Below, in pieces: positions 1 through 8,770 of a stretch of 64,000 bases of DNA; position 1 is the first letter of the stretch, and the number at the start of each line of letters is the position of its first letter. Source of the DNA: Streptomyces sp. CB01249. GTDB lineage: Bacteria; Actinomycetota; Actinomycetes; Streptomycetales; Streptomycetaceae. Under the pieces are notes generated by a model. The model searched no databases and was not told the origin of the DNA. It saw only the letters and a list, made by a program, of their open reading frames with translations. The position numbers were made by a program, and so were the translations under genes. The stretch spans positions 7,432 to 71,431 of the forward strand of contig NZ_LISW01000006.1 in the NCBI RefSeq assembly GCF_001905735.1, written 5' to 3'.

Positions 1-186
1 GTCCTCCATCGCGTCGAGCAGCCGGGCGGAGGCGGGCGGCACGGTGACCCCGTGGATCAAGGCGGGGGCGACGCGGGTAGGGGTGGTCCTGGTGGGGGCC
101 ACCCAGTGCGGAGCCATCCGTGCGCAGTCTCCGCGCAGCTCGGCCAGACCGGTCTCGGACTCGCGCGGGGCGATGTGATTCGGCAT
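1..186 (-). CDS. hypothetical protein, N-terminal part (truncated by window edge)
   Basis: An uninterrupted minus-strand frame of 62 codons begins at an ATG at 186 and runs off the left edge. The visible N-terminus (MPNHIAPRESETGLAELRGD) shows no signal peptide or recognisable domain. Support for the start is a TACGGT -10-like hexamer (plus-strand 193-198) six bases before the ATG, as seen at many leaderless starts in this window. It is divergent from the PfkB kinase gene. I do not recognise the family; the missing C-terminal part would be needed. Confidence 0.5.
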   Translation of the reverse strand, partial: MPNHIAPRESETGLAELRGDCARMAPHWVAPTRTTPTRVAPALIHGVTVPPASARLLDAMED

Positions 187-192
187 ACCGGC

Positions 193-198
193 ACCGTA
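193..198 (-). promoter_or_regulatory. -10 hexamer of a probable leaderless promoter
   Basis: TACGGT on the minus strand, six bases before the ATG at 186. The spacing puts the transcription start on the start codon. No convincing -35 is seen. Confidence 0.4.
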
Positions 199-343
199 GG
201 CACCGCAGAGCCTGCGAAGAAAGCCCTACTATCGGGTAGTTTTTCCGCTTCGGGCCCGGCGGGAGCGGGTAGCGTGAACTGTCACGTCACCCCTGGGACG
301 CGGACATCCGTTCCCCTTCGACCTCCGCAGGAGACGTCTCCCC

Positions 344-1318
344 GTGCGTATCGCAGTCACCGGCTCCATCGCCACCGACCACCTCATGACCTTCCCCGGC
401 CGCTTCGCCGACCAGCTGGTCGCCGACCAGCTGCACACGGTCTCGCTCTCCTTCCTGGTCGACAACCTCGACGTACGCCGGGGAGGGGTCGCCGCGAACA
501 TCTGCTTCGGCATGGGCCTGCTCGGCACCAAGCCGATCCTGGTCGGCGCGGCCGGCTCCGACTTCGACGAGTACCGCGCCTGGCTCGACCGGCACGGCGT
601 CGACACCAGCGCGGTGCGGATCTCCGAGGTCCTGCACACCGCCCGCTTCGTCTGCACGACGGACGCCGACCACAACCAGATCGGCTCCTTCTACACCGGC
701 GCCATGAGCGAGGCCCGCCTCATCGAGCTCAAGGCCGTCGCCGACCGCGTGGGCGGCCTCGACCTCGTCTCCATCGGCGCCGACGACCCGGAGGGCATGC
801 TCCGCCACACGGAGGAGTGCCGGACCCGCGGCATCCCGTTCGCCGCCGACTTCTCGCAGCAGATCGCCCGCATGGACGGCGACGAGATCCGCATCCTCCT
901 CGATGGCGCCACGTACCTCTTCTCCAACGAGTACGAGAAGGGGCTCATCGAGTCCAAGACCGGCTGGACCGACGAGGAGATCCTCGGCAAGGTCGGCCAC
1001 CGGGTCACCACGCTCGGCGCCCAGGGCGTGCGCATCGAGCGGGCCGGCGAGGAGCCGATCGAGGTCGGCTGCCCCGAGGAGAACGTCAAGGCCGACCCGA
1101 CCGGCGTCGGCGACGCCTTCCGCGCCGGATTCCTCTCCGGTCTCGCCTGGGGCGTCGGCCTGGAGCGCGCCGCCCAGGTCGGCTGCATGCTCGCCACGCT
1201 CGTCATCGAGACCGTGGGCACCCAGGAGTACACCCTGCACCGCACCCACTTCATGGACCGCTTCACCAAGGCGTACGGCCACGAAGCCGCCGCCGAGGTC
1301 CACGCGCACCTCGTCTGA
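344..1318 (+). CDS. PfkB-family carbohydrate/adenosine kinase
   Basis: A 324-residue ribokinase-fold (PfkB) sugar or nucleoside kinase. The first PfkB signature is the GG-containing stretch around residues 46-56 (RRGGVAANI). The second is DPTGVGDAFRAGF at 251-263, whose Asp257 is the expected catalytic base and whose GVG forms the anion hole. The GTG start is preceded by AGGAG at 329-333. By position next to ctaC it corresponds to M. tuberculosis Rv2202c (AdoK, adenosine kinase), so adenosine or a related nucleoside is a plausible substrate; that is inferred from gene order, since motifs alone do not settle specificity. It is convergent with the cysteine desulfurase, with only 8 bp between the two. 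Confidence 0.88.
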   Translation: MRIAVTGSIATDHLMTFPGRFADQLVADQLHTVSLSFLVDNLDVRRGGVAANICFGMGLLGTKPILVGAAGSDFDEYRAWLDRHGVDTSAVRISEVLHTARFVCTTDADHNQIGSFYTGAMSEARLIELKAVADRVGGLDLVSIGADDPEGMLRHTEECRTRGIPFAADFSQQIARMDGDEIRILLDGATYLFSNEYEKGLIESKTGWTDEEILGKVGHRVTTLGAQGVRIERAGEEPIEVGCPEENVKADPTGVGDAFRAGFLSGLAWGVGLERAAQVGCMLATLVIETVGTQEYTLHRTHFMDRFTKAYGHEAAAEVHAHLV

Positions 1319-1326
1319 GCACTCCG

Positions 1327-2721
1327 TCAGGAGAGCCGGCGGACCACATAGGCCGCGCCCCGGTCCGCCGGCTCCTCGCCCACGTACTCCTGCTCGCGCA
1401 TCGCGCACCAGGCCGGGATGTCCAGCCGGGCCGCCTCGTCGTCGGAGAGCACCGTCACCGTGGCGCCCACCGGCACCCCTCCGATCACCTTTGCGAGCTC
1501 GATCACCGGGATCGGGCACCGCTTGCCCAGCGCGTCGACCACCAGCGAGTCGTCCGGGGCGGGAGAGGAGGCGGGGGAGGCGGCCGTGGTCACCGGCGCG
1601 TCGAGCTTCTCGCGGACCCCGGCGACCAGGCCCGGCAGCAGCTCCAGGAAGCGGTCGACGTCCTCCTCCGCGGTGCCCCGGGGCAGCGACACGCGGACGT
1701 TCCCCTCCGACAGGACGCCCATCGCCTTGAGCACGTGGCTCGGCGTCAGCGTGCTGCTCGTGCAGGACGAACCGGACGACACGGAGAAACCGGCCCGGTC
1801 CAGCTCCCCGAGCAACGTCTCCCCGTCGACATAGAGACAGGAGAAGGTCACCAGATGCGGCAGCCGCCGCACCGGATCACCGACCACCTCCACATCGGGC
1901 ACCAGCGCGGGCACCCGGGCCCGGATCCGGTCCACCAGCGCCCGCAGCCGGGCCCCCTCCGCGTCCGCCTCCGCCCGCACCGCGCGCAGGGACGCCGCCG
2001 CCGCGACGATCGCCGGCAGGTTCTCGAACCCCGGCGCCCGCCCCGACTCCCGCTCGTCCGCGGGCCCCTGGGGCGCGAACCGGACACCCTTGCGCACCGC
2101 GAGCAGCCCGACCCCGGCCGGACCGCCCCACTTGTGCGCGCTGCCCGCCAGCAGCGACCAGCCCTCCGGCACCGGGCCCCAGGCCAGCGACTGGGCGGCG
2201 TCCACAAGCAGGGGCACCCCGGCCGCCCGGGCCAGCGCGGCCGCCTCGGCCACCGGCTGCTCGGTGCCCACCTCGTGGCTGGCGGACTGGAGGCAGGCGA
2301 GCGCGGTGTCCTCGGTGAGCGCCCGCCCGAACGTCTCCGCGTCCACCGCGCCGGTCCGCTCCACCGGGACCCGGTGGACGGTGCCGCCCCGGTCCTCGTG
2401 GTCCGCCGCCGCGTGGAGGACCGACGAGTGTTCGACCGCCGACACCACCAGACGGCGTCCGACACGCCGACGTCCGGCGAGCGCGCCGGAAATTCCGGAA
2501 TGCACCGCGCGGGTGCCCGAGGAGGTGAAGACCAGCTCGTCGGGGCGGCACCCGACACCCTCGGCCGCCGCCTCCCGGGCCGCGTCCAGCAGCAGCCGGG
2601 CACGGCGTCCCTCGCGGTACAGCCGGGCCGGATCGGCCCAGCCCTCGTCCAGCGCGGCAAGCAGCGCCTGGCGGGCGACGGGGTGCAGGGGGGCGGCGGA
2701 CGCCGCGTCGAAGTAGGGCAC
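1327..2721 (-). CDS. cysteine desulfurase fused to a TusA-like sulfur carrier domain
   Basis: A 464-residue two-domain protein. Residues 1-370 are a class V aminotransferase-fold cysteine desulfurase: PLP lysine at 197 (GSAHKWGG), persulfide cysteine at 320 (VSSGSSC). After an Ala/Ser/Pro linker (about 375-391), residues 393-464 are a TusA/SirA-type domain with the CPxP signature RCPIPVIELAK and sulfur-carrying Cys402. The fusion implies direct transfer of sulfane sulfur from enzyme to carrier. The start is GTG. It lies between a PfkB kinase and ctaC and is transcribed away from ctaC. The final acceptor (tRNA thiolation, molybdenum cofactor or other) cannot be read from the sequence. Confidence 0.9.
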   Translation of the reverse strand: MPYFDAASAAPLHPVARQALLAALDEGWADPARLYREGRRARLLLDAAREAAAEGVGCRPDELVFTSSGTRAVHSGISGALAGRRRVGRRLVVSAVEHSSVLHAAADHEDRGGTVHRVPVERTGAVDAETFGRALTEDTALACLQSASHEVGTEQPVAEAAALARAAGVPLLVDAAQSLAWGPVPEGWSLLAGSAHKWGGPAGVGLLAVRKGVRFAPQGPADERESGRAPGFENLPAIVAAAASLRAVRAEADAEGARLRALVDRIRARVPALVPDVEVVGDPVRRLPHLVTFSCLYVDGETLLGELDRAGFSVSSGSSCTSSTLTPSHVLKAMGVLSEGNVRVSLPRGTAEEDVDRFLELLPGLVAGVREKLDAPVTTAASPASSPAPDDSLVVDALGKRCPIPVIELAKVIGGVPVGATVTVLSDDEAARLDIPAWCAMREQEYVGEEPADRGAAYVVRRLS

Positions 2722-2987
2722 CCGGTCACGCTAGCCCGGAGCGCCCCCGACGCCCCCCACCGCCCGTCGCTCCTGATGGAGGGGGCGTCAGATGGCGGCC
2801 GGAGGCGCGAATTCCACCCCTTCGGGGAGTCGGGCGGCGCGTTGGGCACCCTCCCCGCGCGACCCCAAATAGCGTCCAGTAGGGTTTGGTCCGCATAAAC
2901 ATCCAAACCCCTGCCCGTACAGGGCGGCGACCGACCAGCGAGACGGCCGCGCCGACCGTGCGGGCGAGACTCTCGGGAAGGCGCTAC

Positions 2988-3950
2988 GTGAGTCCCAACG
3001 GCTCCGACCGCTCGTCGCGGCGCCCGATGCGGCGGAAGCTGCCGCAGGTGCTGACTGCGGGCCTGATCCTGGCGACCGCCACCGGTTGCACGTACAAGGA
3101 CTTCCCCCGCCTTGGTATGCCCAAGCCGGTAACGGAAGAGGCCCCACGGATCCTTTCCCTCTGGCAGGGCTCGTGGGCGGCAGCGCTCGCCACGGGCGTC
3201 CTGGTCTGGGGCCTGATCCTGTGGAGCGTCATCTTCCACCGGCGCAGCCGCACCAAGGTGGAGGTACCTCCGCAGACCCGGTACAACATGCCCATCGAGG
3301 CGCTGTACACCGTGGTCCCCCTGATCATCGTCTCGGTGCTGTTCTACTTCACCGCCCGGGACGAGACGAAGCTCCTCACGCTCTCCCCGAAGCCCGCCCA
3401 CACCATCAACGTGGTCGGCTACCAGTGGAGCTGGGGCTTCAACTACATCGAGAACGTGGACGGCTCCGCCACCACGGGCAACGAGGTCCCCAAGGAGCTC
3501 GACGCCATCCCGGACAGGTTCCGCAAGGAATTCCCCAAGGGTGCGGACGGCGTCTACGACGTCGGCATCCCGGGCGACAGGAATCCGGACACCGGTAACC
3601 CGGGTCCCACCCTCTGGCTGCCCAAGGGGGAGAAGGTCCGGTTCATCCTGACTTCCCGTGACGTCATCCACTCCTTCTGGGTGGTGCCGTTCCTGATGAA
3701 GCAGGACGTCATTCCGGGGCACACCAATGCCTTCGAGGTGACCCCCACCGAGGAGGGCACCTTCCTCGGCAAGTGCGCCGAGCTCTGCGGCGTCGACCAC
3801 TCCCGCATGCTCTTCAACGTCAAGGTCGTCTCCCCGGCGCAGTACCAGGCGCACCTCAAGGAGCTGGCGAAGAAGGGCCAGACGGGCTACGTGCCGGCCG
3901 GCATCGAGCAGACTGACCCGGCCAGGAATGCGGAGACGAACAAACTGTGA
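2988..3950 (+). CDS. ctaC: cytochrome c oxidase (aa3) subunit II, lipoprotein
   Basis: Subunit II of the aa3-type oxidase; it carries the CuA centre that receives electrons from the bcc complex. I chose the GTG at 2988 (320 residues) because GGGAAG at 2975-2980 is a good ribosome site; an upstream TTG at 2886 is in frame but has none. The signal peptide ends in a lipobox-like ATGC with Cys34, followed by two membrane helices (about residues 50-75 and 95-115). The CuA motif CAELCGVDHSRM has ligands Cys263, Cys267, His271 and Met274. The gene starts the ctaC-ctaD-ctaF operon and its stop overlaps the GTG of ctaD by four bases (GTGA), which suggests translational coupling. Confidence 0.97.
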   Translation: MSPNGSDRSSRRPMRRKLPQVLTAGLILATATGCTYKDFPRLGMPKPVTEEAPRILSLWQGSWAAALATGVLVWGLILWSVIFHRRSRTKVEVPPQTRYNMPIEALYTVVPLIIVSVLFYFTARDETKLLTLSPKPAHTINVVGYQWSWGFNYIENVDGSATTGNEVPKELDAIPDRFRKEFPKGADGVYDVGIPGDRNPDTGNPGPTLWLPKGEKVRFILTSRDVIHSFWVVPFLMKQDVIPGHTNAFEVTPTEEGTFLGKCAELCGVDHSRMLFNVKVVSPAQYQAHLKELAKKGQTGYVPAGIEQTDPARNAETNKL

Positions 3951-5683
3951 GCATCCTCAACGAACCTCAGGGTGCCGCGGCAGCAGACGACTCGTACGAG
4001 GACGAGCTGCCGGTCCGGCGCAAGCAGCCGGGAAACGTCGTCGTCAAGTGGCTGACCACCACTGACCACAAGACGATCGGCACGATGTACCTGGTCACAT
4101 CGTTCGCCTTCTTCTGCATCGGCGGCCTGATGGCGCTCTTCATGCGCGCCGAGCTGGCCCGGCCGGGCACGCAGATCATGTCGAACGAGCAGTTCAACCA
4201 GGCGTTCACGATGCACGGCACGATCATGCTGCTGATGTTCGCGACGCCCCTGTTCGCCGGCTTCGCGAACTGGATCATGCCGCTGCAGATCGGCGCGCCC
4301 GACGTGGCGTTCCCGCGGCTGAACATGTTCGCGTACTGGCTGTACCTCTTCGGCTCGATCCTCGCGGTGGCCGGCTTCCTCACCCCGCAGGGTGCGGCCG
4401 ACTTCGGCTGGTTCGCCTACTCCCCGCTCTCGGACGCCGTCCGGTCGCCGGGTGTCGGCGCCGACATGTGGATCATGGGTCTGGCCTTCTCCGGGTTCGG
4501 CACGATCCTCGGTTCGGTCAACTTCATCACCACGATCATCTGCATGCGCGCGCCCGGCATGACGATGTTCCGCATGCCGATCTTCGTCTGGAACGTCCTG
4601 CTGACCGGTGTGCTGGTCCTGCTGGCCTTCCCGGTCCTGGCGGCCGCGCTGTTCGCCCTGGAGGCGGACCGCAAGTTCGGTGCCCATGTGTTCGACGCCT
4701 CCAACGGCGGCGCCTTGCTCTGGCAACACCTCTTCTGGTTCTTCGGGCATCCAGAGGTGTACATCATCGCCTTGCCGTTCTTCGGGATCATTTCCGAAGT
4801 GATCCCGGTCTTCAGCCGCAAGCCGATGTTCGGTTACATCGGCCTGGTGGCCGCGACGATCTCCATCGCCGGCCTCTCGGTGACCGTGTGGGCGCACCAC
4901 ATGTACGTCACCGGCGGTGTGCTGCTGCCGTTCTTCTCGTTCATGACGTTCCTCATCGCGGTGCCCACCGGGGTGAAGTTCTTCAACTGGATCGGCACGA
5001 TGTGGAAGGGCTCGCTGTCCTTCGAGACACCGATGCTCTGGGCGATCGGCTTCCTGATCACCTTCACCTTCGGTGGTCTGACCGGCGTCATCCTGGCCTC
5101 GCCGCCGATGGACTTCCACGTCTCCGACTCGTACTTCGTGGTCGCGCACTTCCACTACGTCGTCTTCGGCACCGTGGTGTTCGCGATGTTCTCCGGATTC
5201 CACTTCTGGTGGCCGAAGTTCACCGGCAAGATGCTGGACGAGCGGCTCGGCAAGATCACCTTCTGGACGCTGTTCGTGGGCTTCCACGGCACGTTCCTGG
5301 TGCAGCACTGGCTGGGCGCGGAGGGCATGCCGCGGCGTTACGCGGACTACCTCGCCGCGGACGGCTTCACCGCGCTGAACACCATCTCGACCATCTCGTC
5401 GTTCCTGCTCGGCCTGTCGATCCTGCCGTTCTTCTACAACGTCTGGAAGACCGCCAAGTACGGCAAGAAGATCGAGGTGGACGACCCGTGGGGCTACGGC
5501 CGTTCGCTGGAGTGGGCGACGTCCTGCCCGCCGCCGCGGCACAACTTCCTCACGCTGCCCCGTATCCGCTCCGAATCCCCGGCGTTCGACCTGCACCACC
5601 CGGAGATCACCGCGCTGGAGCAGCTGGACCACGCCTCCGAGGGTGACAAGGCCCTCGCGGGCGGCAAGGAGGCGGGCAAGTGA
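3947..5683 (+). CDS. ctaD: cytochrome c oxidase (aa3) subunit I
   Basis: The 578-residue catalytic subunit, a heme-copper oxidase with about twelve membrane helices. Visible ligands are His90 (FTMHGTIM, low-spin heme a), His268 with the cross-linked Tyr272 (FGHPEVYI), CuB His317/His318 (WAHHMYVTG), and the C-terminal AHFHYVV heme ligands. Glu270 in the GHPE motif marks it as a type A oxidase. Both ends overlap neighbours by four bases (GTGA with ctaC and with ctaF), so the three genes are tightly coupled. In actinobacteria this oxidase forms a supercomplex with the bcc complex encoded by qcrCAB a few kb downstream. Confidence 0.98.
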   Translation: MSILNEPQGAAAADDSYEDELPVRRKQPGNVVVKWLTTTDHKTIGTMYLVTSFAFFCIGGLMALFMRAELARPGTQIMSNEQFNQAFTMHGTIMLLMFATPLFAGFANWIMPLQIGAPDVAFPRLNMFAYWLYLFGSILAVAGFLTPQGAADFGWFAYSPLSDAVRSPGVGADMWIMGLAFSGFGTILGSVNFITTIICMRAPGMTMFRMPIFVWNVLLTGVLVLLAFPVLAAALFALEADRKFGAHVFDASNGGALLWQHLFWFFGHPEVYIIALPFFGIISEVIPVFSRKPMFGYIGLVAATISIAGLSVTVWAHHMYVTGGVLLPFFSFMTFLIAVPTGVKFFNWIGTMWKGSLSFETPMLWAIGFLITFTFGGLTGVILASPPMDFHVSDSYFVVAHFHYVVFGTVVFAMFSGFHFWWPKFTGKMLDERLGKITFWTLFVGFHGTFLVQHWLGAEGMPRRYADYLAADGFTALNTISTISSFLLGLSILPFFYNVWKTAKYGKKIEVDDPWGYGRSLEWATSCPPPRHNFLTLPRIRSESPAFDLHHPEITALEQLDHASEGDKALAGGKEAGK

Positions 5684-6078
5684 AGATCCAGGGCAAGATG
5701 TTCCTCGGTCTGGCGCTGTTCATCCTCGTCATGGCCATCACGTACGGCGTGTGGTCGAAGGAGCCCGTCGGCACCACCGCGCTGGTTCTCGCGTTCGGCC
5801 TGAGCGTGATGATCGGCTTCTACCTGGCCTTCACGGCCCGGCGGGTCGACGCGATGGCGCAGGACAACAAGGAGGCCGACGTCGCGGACGAGGCCGGCGA
5901 GGTGGGGTTCTTCTCCCCGCACAGCTGGCAGCCGCTCTCGCTGGCGATCGGCGGTGCCTTCGCCTTCATGGGCGTCGTCTTCGGCTGGTGGCTGCTGTTC
6001 TTCTCGGCGCCGCTCCTCCTGGTCGGCCTCTTCGGCTGGGTATTCGAGTACTACCGCGGTGAGAACCGCACCCAGTGA
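5680..6078 (+). CDS. ctaF: cytochrome c oxidase subunit IV (actinobacterial)
   Basis: A 132-residue small membrane subunit with four predicted helices in two pairs (near residues 7-25 and 28-50, then 85-105 and 107-125), as usual for actinobacterial subunit IV. It has no redox ligands and is thought to be structural in the supercomplex. The GTG start overlaps the ctaD stop. A strong hairpin follows from 6114, so it closes the ctaCDF operon. Confidence 0.93.
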   Translation: MKIQGKMFLGLALFILVMAITYGVWSKEPVGTTALVLAFGLSVMIGFYLAFTARRVDAMAQDNKEADVADEAGEVGFFSPHSWQPLSLAIGGAFAFMGVVFGWWLLFFSAPLLLVGLFGWVFEYYRGENRTQ

Positions 6079-6113
6079 GACCGGTCCGCCGGTAGCACAT
6101 CGCTCCACCTGAC

Positions 6114-6151
6114 GGGGGGCCGACACTTCGACACGAAGTGGCCGGCCCCCC
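6114..6151 (+). terminator. intrinsic terminator after ctaF
   Basis: A G/C stem of about 17 bp (6114-6130 against 6134-6151) with one small bulge and a short loop, placed 35 bp after the ctaF stop. The U tract is short, as is common in Streptomyces. Confidence 0.75.
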
Positions 6152-6191
6152 GTTTGCAGTCGTCCCGCGCGCTGAAACGGACGAATGTTCT

Positions 6192-6197
6192 TAGCGT
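6192..6197 (+). promoter_or_regulatory. -10 hexamer of a probable leaderless promoter
   Basis: TAGCGT ends exactly six bases before the ATG at 6204. No ribosome site is present, so transcription probably starts at the start codon of the L,D-transpeptidase gene. Confidence 0.5.
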
Positions 6198-6203
6198 GAG
6201 TCC

Positions 6204-7460
6204 ATGAACCAGATGCCGCGCATCCGTCCCGTAGTGAGCTGCACTCTGCTGGCCGCGACCTTGGTCGCCGGGGCGGCAGCCTGCGGGAGTTCCGATGGTC
6301 ACCCCCTGTCGTCCCAGCCGTTCGACGCGGCCGACGAGGTCTCCTTCAACACGCCCGACGGCGGCAAGAAGGTGAACCCCGACAAGCCCCTGGAGATCAG
6401 GGTCGACGCCGACGACGGCCGGATCACCGACGTCACGGCCGTGGACGCCGCAGGACGCCATCTGGCGGGCGAACTCGACGCCGACGGACACCGGTGGCAC
6501 TCCACCGCCCCGCTGGCCGCAGGGACCCGTTACACCGTCAAGGTCCGCATGGAGGACGACGACGGGGCCCCCGGCACCCGCACGATGTCCTTCGACACCG
6601 CCAAGGCCACCAAGTTCCTGAAGGTCGCCTTCGGCCCCCAGGCGGGCACCTACGGCGTCGGCCAGCCCCTCGTCGCCACGCTCAGCGCCCCCGTCACGGA
6701 CAACGCCTCACGCGCCACGGTCGAGCGCGGCCTGCGGGTCCGCTCCACGCCCTCGGTCACGGGCTCCTGGTACTGGGTGGACGACAAGACGCTGCACTAC
6801 CGGCCCAAGGAGTACTGGCCGGCGAAGGCCAGCATCGAGGTCAGCTCCAACCTCACCGGCATAAAGGTCACCAACTCGCTCTACGGGGCGCCCGCGAAGG
6901 CGCTGAAGATCACCACGGGGGACCGCATAGAGGCCATCACGGACGCCTCGGAGCACTCCATGACGGTGCTCCGCAACGGCGAAGTGATCAACACCATCCC
7001 AGTCACCACGGGCAAGCCCGGGTTCGACACGCGCAACGGCGTCAAGGTGGTGCTCGGAAAGGAGCAGTACGTACGTATGCGCGGGGAATCCATCGGGATC
7101 GCCGCCGGCTCCTCCGACTCGTACGACCTCGACGTCTACTGGGCCACCCGGGTGACGTGGAGCGGTGAATACGTGCACGCCGCGCCCTGGTCCACCGGCT
7201 CGCAGGGGTACGCCAACGTCAGCCACGGCTGCACCGGCATGAGCACCAGCGAGGCCGAGTGGTTCTTCAACACCGTGCGCGAGGGCGACATCGTCAGCGT
7301 CGTCGGCAGCGACGGCGAGACGATGACGCCCTTCGACAACGGCTACGGCGACTGGAACCTGTCCTGGGCCAAGTGGCAGAAGGGCAGCGCGCTGAACAAC
7401 GACACCACCGCACCGAAGGTCGACAAGGTCAGCACGGCGCGGCTGCGCCCCCAGGTCTGA
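6204..7460 (+). CDS. L,D-transpeptidase lipoprotein with Ig-like domains (YkuD family)
   Basis: A 418-residue exported enzyme expected to make 3-3 cross-links in peptidoglycan. The N-terminus has a basic start, a hydrophobic stretch and a lipobox with Cys27. Residues about 45-240 resemble the two Ig-like domains of mycobacterial LdtA/LdtB-type enzymes. The YkuD catalytic domain follows: His325 (GEYVHAAPW) and the HGC motif at 341-343 (SHGCTGMS) with nucleophile Cys343. There is no Shine-Dalgarno sequence; TAGCGT six bases upstream of the ATG suggests a leaderless transcript. It sits between the two respiratory operons but is separated from ctaF by a terminator, so it is its own unit. Confidence 0.93.
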   Translation: MNQMPRIRPVVSCTLLAATLVAGAAACGSSDGHPLSSQPFDAADEVSFNTPDGGKKVNPDKPLEIRVDADDGRITDVTAVDAAGRHLAGELDADGHRWHSTAPLAAGTRYTVKVRMEDDDGAPGTRTMSFDTAKATKFLKVAFGPQAGTYGVGQPLVATLSAPVTDNASRATVERGLRVRSTPSVTGSWYWVDDKTLHYRPKEYWPAKASIEVSSNLTGIKVTNSLYGAPAKALKITTGDRIEAITDASEHSMTVLRNGEVINTIPVTTGKPGFDTRNGVKVVLGKEQYVRMRGESIGIAAGSSDSYDLDVYWATRVTWSGEYVHAAPWSTGSQGYANVSHGCTGMSTSEAEWFFNTVREGDIVSVVGSDGETMTPFDNGYGDWNLSWAKWQKGSALNNDTTAPKVDKVSTARLRPQV

Positions 7461-7471
7461 CCGTGGGAACC

Positions 7472-7499
7472 GTCCGTGGGGGCTCAGGCCCCCACGGAC
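7472..7499. terminator. bidirectional terminator shared by convergent genes
   Basis: A perfect 12-bp stem (7472-7483 and 7488-7499) with a TCAG tetraloop. The loop contains the minus-strand stop codon (7484-7486) of the pseudo-receiver gene, so the right arm is also its last coding triplets. Confidence 0.75.
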
Positions 7500-7885
7500 A
7501 GCCGCGTACGCAGCAGGGCGGCCAGGGAGTCCGCGAACTCCACCGGCTCCACCGGGAGCGTCACCGCGGCGTCCGCACGGCTCCAGGTGGCCAGCCAGGC
7601 GTCCTGCGGGCGCCCGATGAGGACCAGGACCGGCGGGCAGCGGAAGATCTCGTCCTTGATCTGCCGGCAGACGCCCATGCCGCCCGCCGGAGCGGTCTCG
7701 CCGTCCAGCACGCAGACGTCGACGCCCCCGTGCTCCAGGGCGTCCAGGACGGCGGGCAGCGTCGCGCACTCCAGGAACTCCACCGGTGGTACGTCCGCCG
7801 CGGGCCTGCGCCCTGCTGCCAGCCTCACCTGCTCACGGGTGTGCGCGTTGTCGCTGTAGACCAGGACCGTGGCGGTCGGCTGCAT
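7484..7885 (-). CDS. stand-alone pseudo-receiver (response-regulator-like) protein
   Basis: A 133-residue protein with a CheY-like layout: a first strand with acidic end (VLVYSDN), a central strand ending in the candidate phospho-acceptor Asp (CVLDGE), then a strand and loop VLIGRP. At the place of the conserved C-terminal Lys-Pro pair the sequence reads AVTLPVEP, so the switch lysine is replaced by leucine. There is no output domain. The ATG at 7885 has an excellent ribosome site (GGAGGA, three bases away). It is divergent from ctaE. It may be a phosphorylation-independent receiver; its partner is unknown and no histidine kinase is adjacent. Confidence 0.72.
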   Translation of the reverse strand: MQPTATVLVYSDNAHTREQVRLAAGRRPAADVPPVEFLECATLPAVLDALEHGGVDVCVLDGETAPAGGMGVCRQIKDEIFRCPPVLVLIGRPQDAWLATWSRADAAVTLPVEPVEFADSLAALLRTRLSVGA

Positions 7886-8087
7886 GGTTCCTCCGTGACA
7901 TCCGTGTCTTCGGGGCACTCGGGGCCCCCGGGGAACGAGAGCCGTCCGATGCGCGGATCGTACTCCGCCCGACAGCGTGTCAGTACCGGTTCGCACCGGC
8001 CTTCCCTGGGCCGTTCGGGCAGGACACACCCCTCTGACACACCGAACGGCACCCCCCGGAGTGAGGGCGGGATAAGCGACCGACATA

Positions 8088-8708
8088 ATGTCGGTCGTGG
8101 CGACAGCAACGACAGTAGAAACCGGGCACGCGCACCCGTCGGTCAATCGGCCGAACCTCACCAGCGTCGGAACCATCATCTGGTTGAGCTCCGAGCTGAT
8201 GTTCTTCGCGGCCCTCTTCGCGATGTACTTCACCCTGCGATCGGTGACCGGACCGGAACACTGGAAGGAAATGGCGTCCGCCCTGAACTTCCCGTTCTCG
8301 GCGACGAACACCACGATCCTGGTGCTCTCCTCACTCACCTGCCAGCTCGGCGTCTTCGCCGCGGAGCGGGGCGATGTGAAGAAGCTCCGTGCCTGGTTCG
8401 TGATCACTTTCGTGATGGGTTCGATCTTCATCGGAGGCCAGGTCTTCGAGTACACCGAGCTGGTGAAGAAGGACGGCCTCTCGCTGTCCTCCGACCCGTA
8501 CGGCTCGGTGTTCTACCTGACCACCGGCTTCCACGGTCTGCATGTGACGGGCGGTCTCATCGCCTTCCTGCTCGTTCTGGGCAGGACATACGCGGCCAAG
8601 AGGTTCACCCATGAACAGGCGACCGCCGCCATCGTCGTGTCCTATTACTGGCACTTCGTCGATGTCGTGTGGATCGGCCTCTTCGCCACGATCTACATGA
8701 TCAAGTAA
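8088..8708 (+). CDS. ctaE: cytochrome c oxidase (aa3) subunit III
   Basis: A 206-residue subunit III with five predicted helices; typical features are SSELMFFAALF near the N-terminus, the internal GFHGLHVTGG segment and the C-terminal YYWHFVDVVWIGLF. The role is structural and in stabilising subunit I. As in mycobacteria it is separated from ctaCDF and heads the qcrCAB operon, 62 bp before qcrC. The ATG at 8088 has only a weak ribosome site; a GTG at 8097 is a possible alternative start. Confidence 0.96.
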   Translation: MSVVATATTVETGHAHPSVNRPNLTSVGTIIWLSSELMFFAALFAMYFTLRSVTGPEHWKEMASALNFPFSATNTTILVLSSLTCQLGVFAAERGDVKKLRAWFVITFVMGSIFIGGQVFEYTELVKKDGLSLSSDPYGSVFYLTTGFHGLHVTGGLIAFLLVLGRTYAAKRFTHEQATAAIVVSYYWHFVDVVWIGLFATIYMIK

Positions 8709-8770
8709 CCGGGCCCGAGCCCGAACCACATCCAGCATCGACGCAGAAGATCCTGACACCGGGGTAATCC

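Noticed and set aside
52..2898. Long plus-strand open frame over the PfkB kinase and cysteine desulfurase
   Set aside because: Arg/Pro-rich shadow of two well-supported genes in other frames; no start signal.
2886..2987. Upstream TTG start for ctaC
   Set aside because: Adds 34 residues ahead of the signal peptide and has no ribosome site; GTG at 2988 has one.
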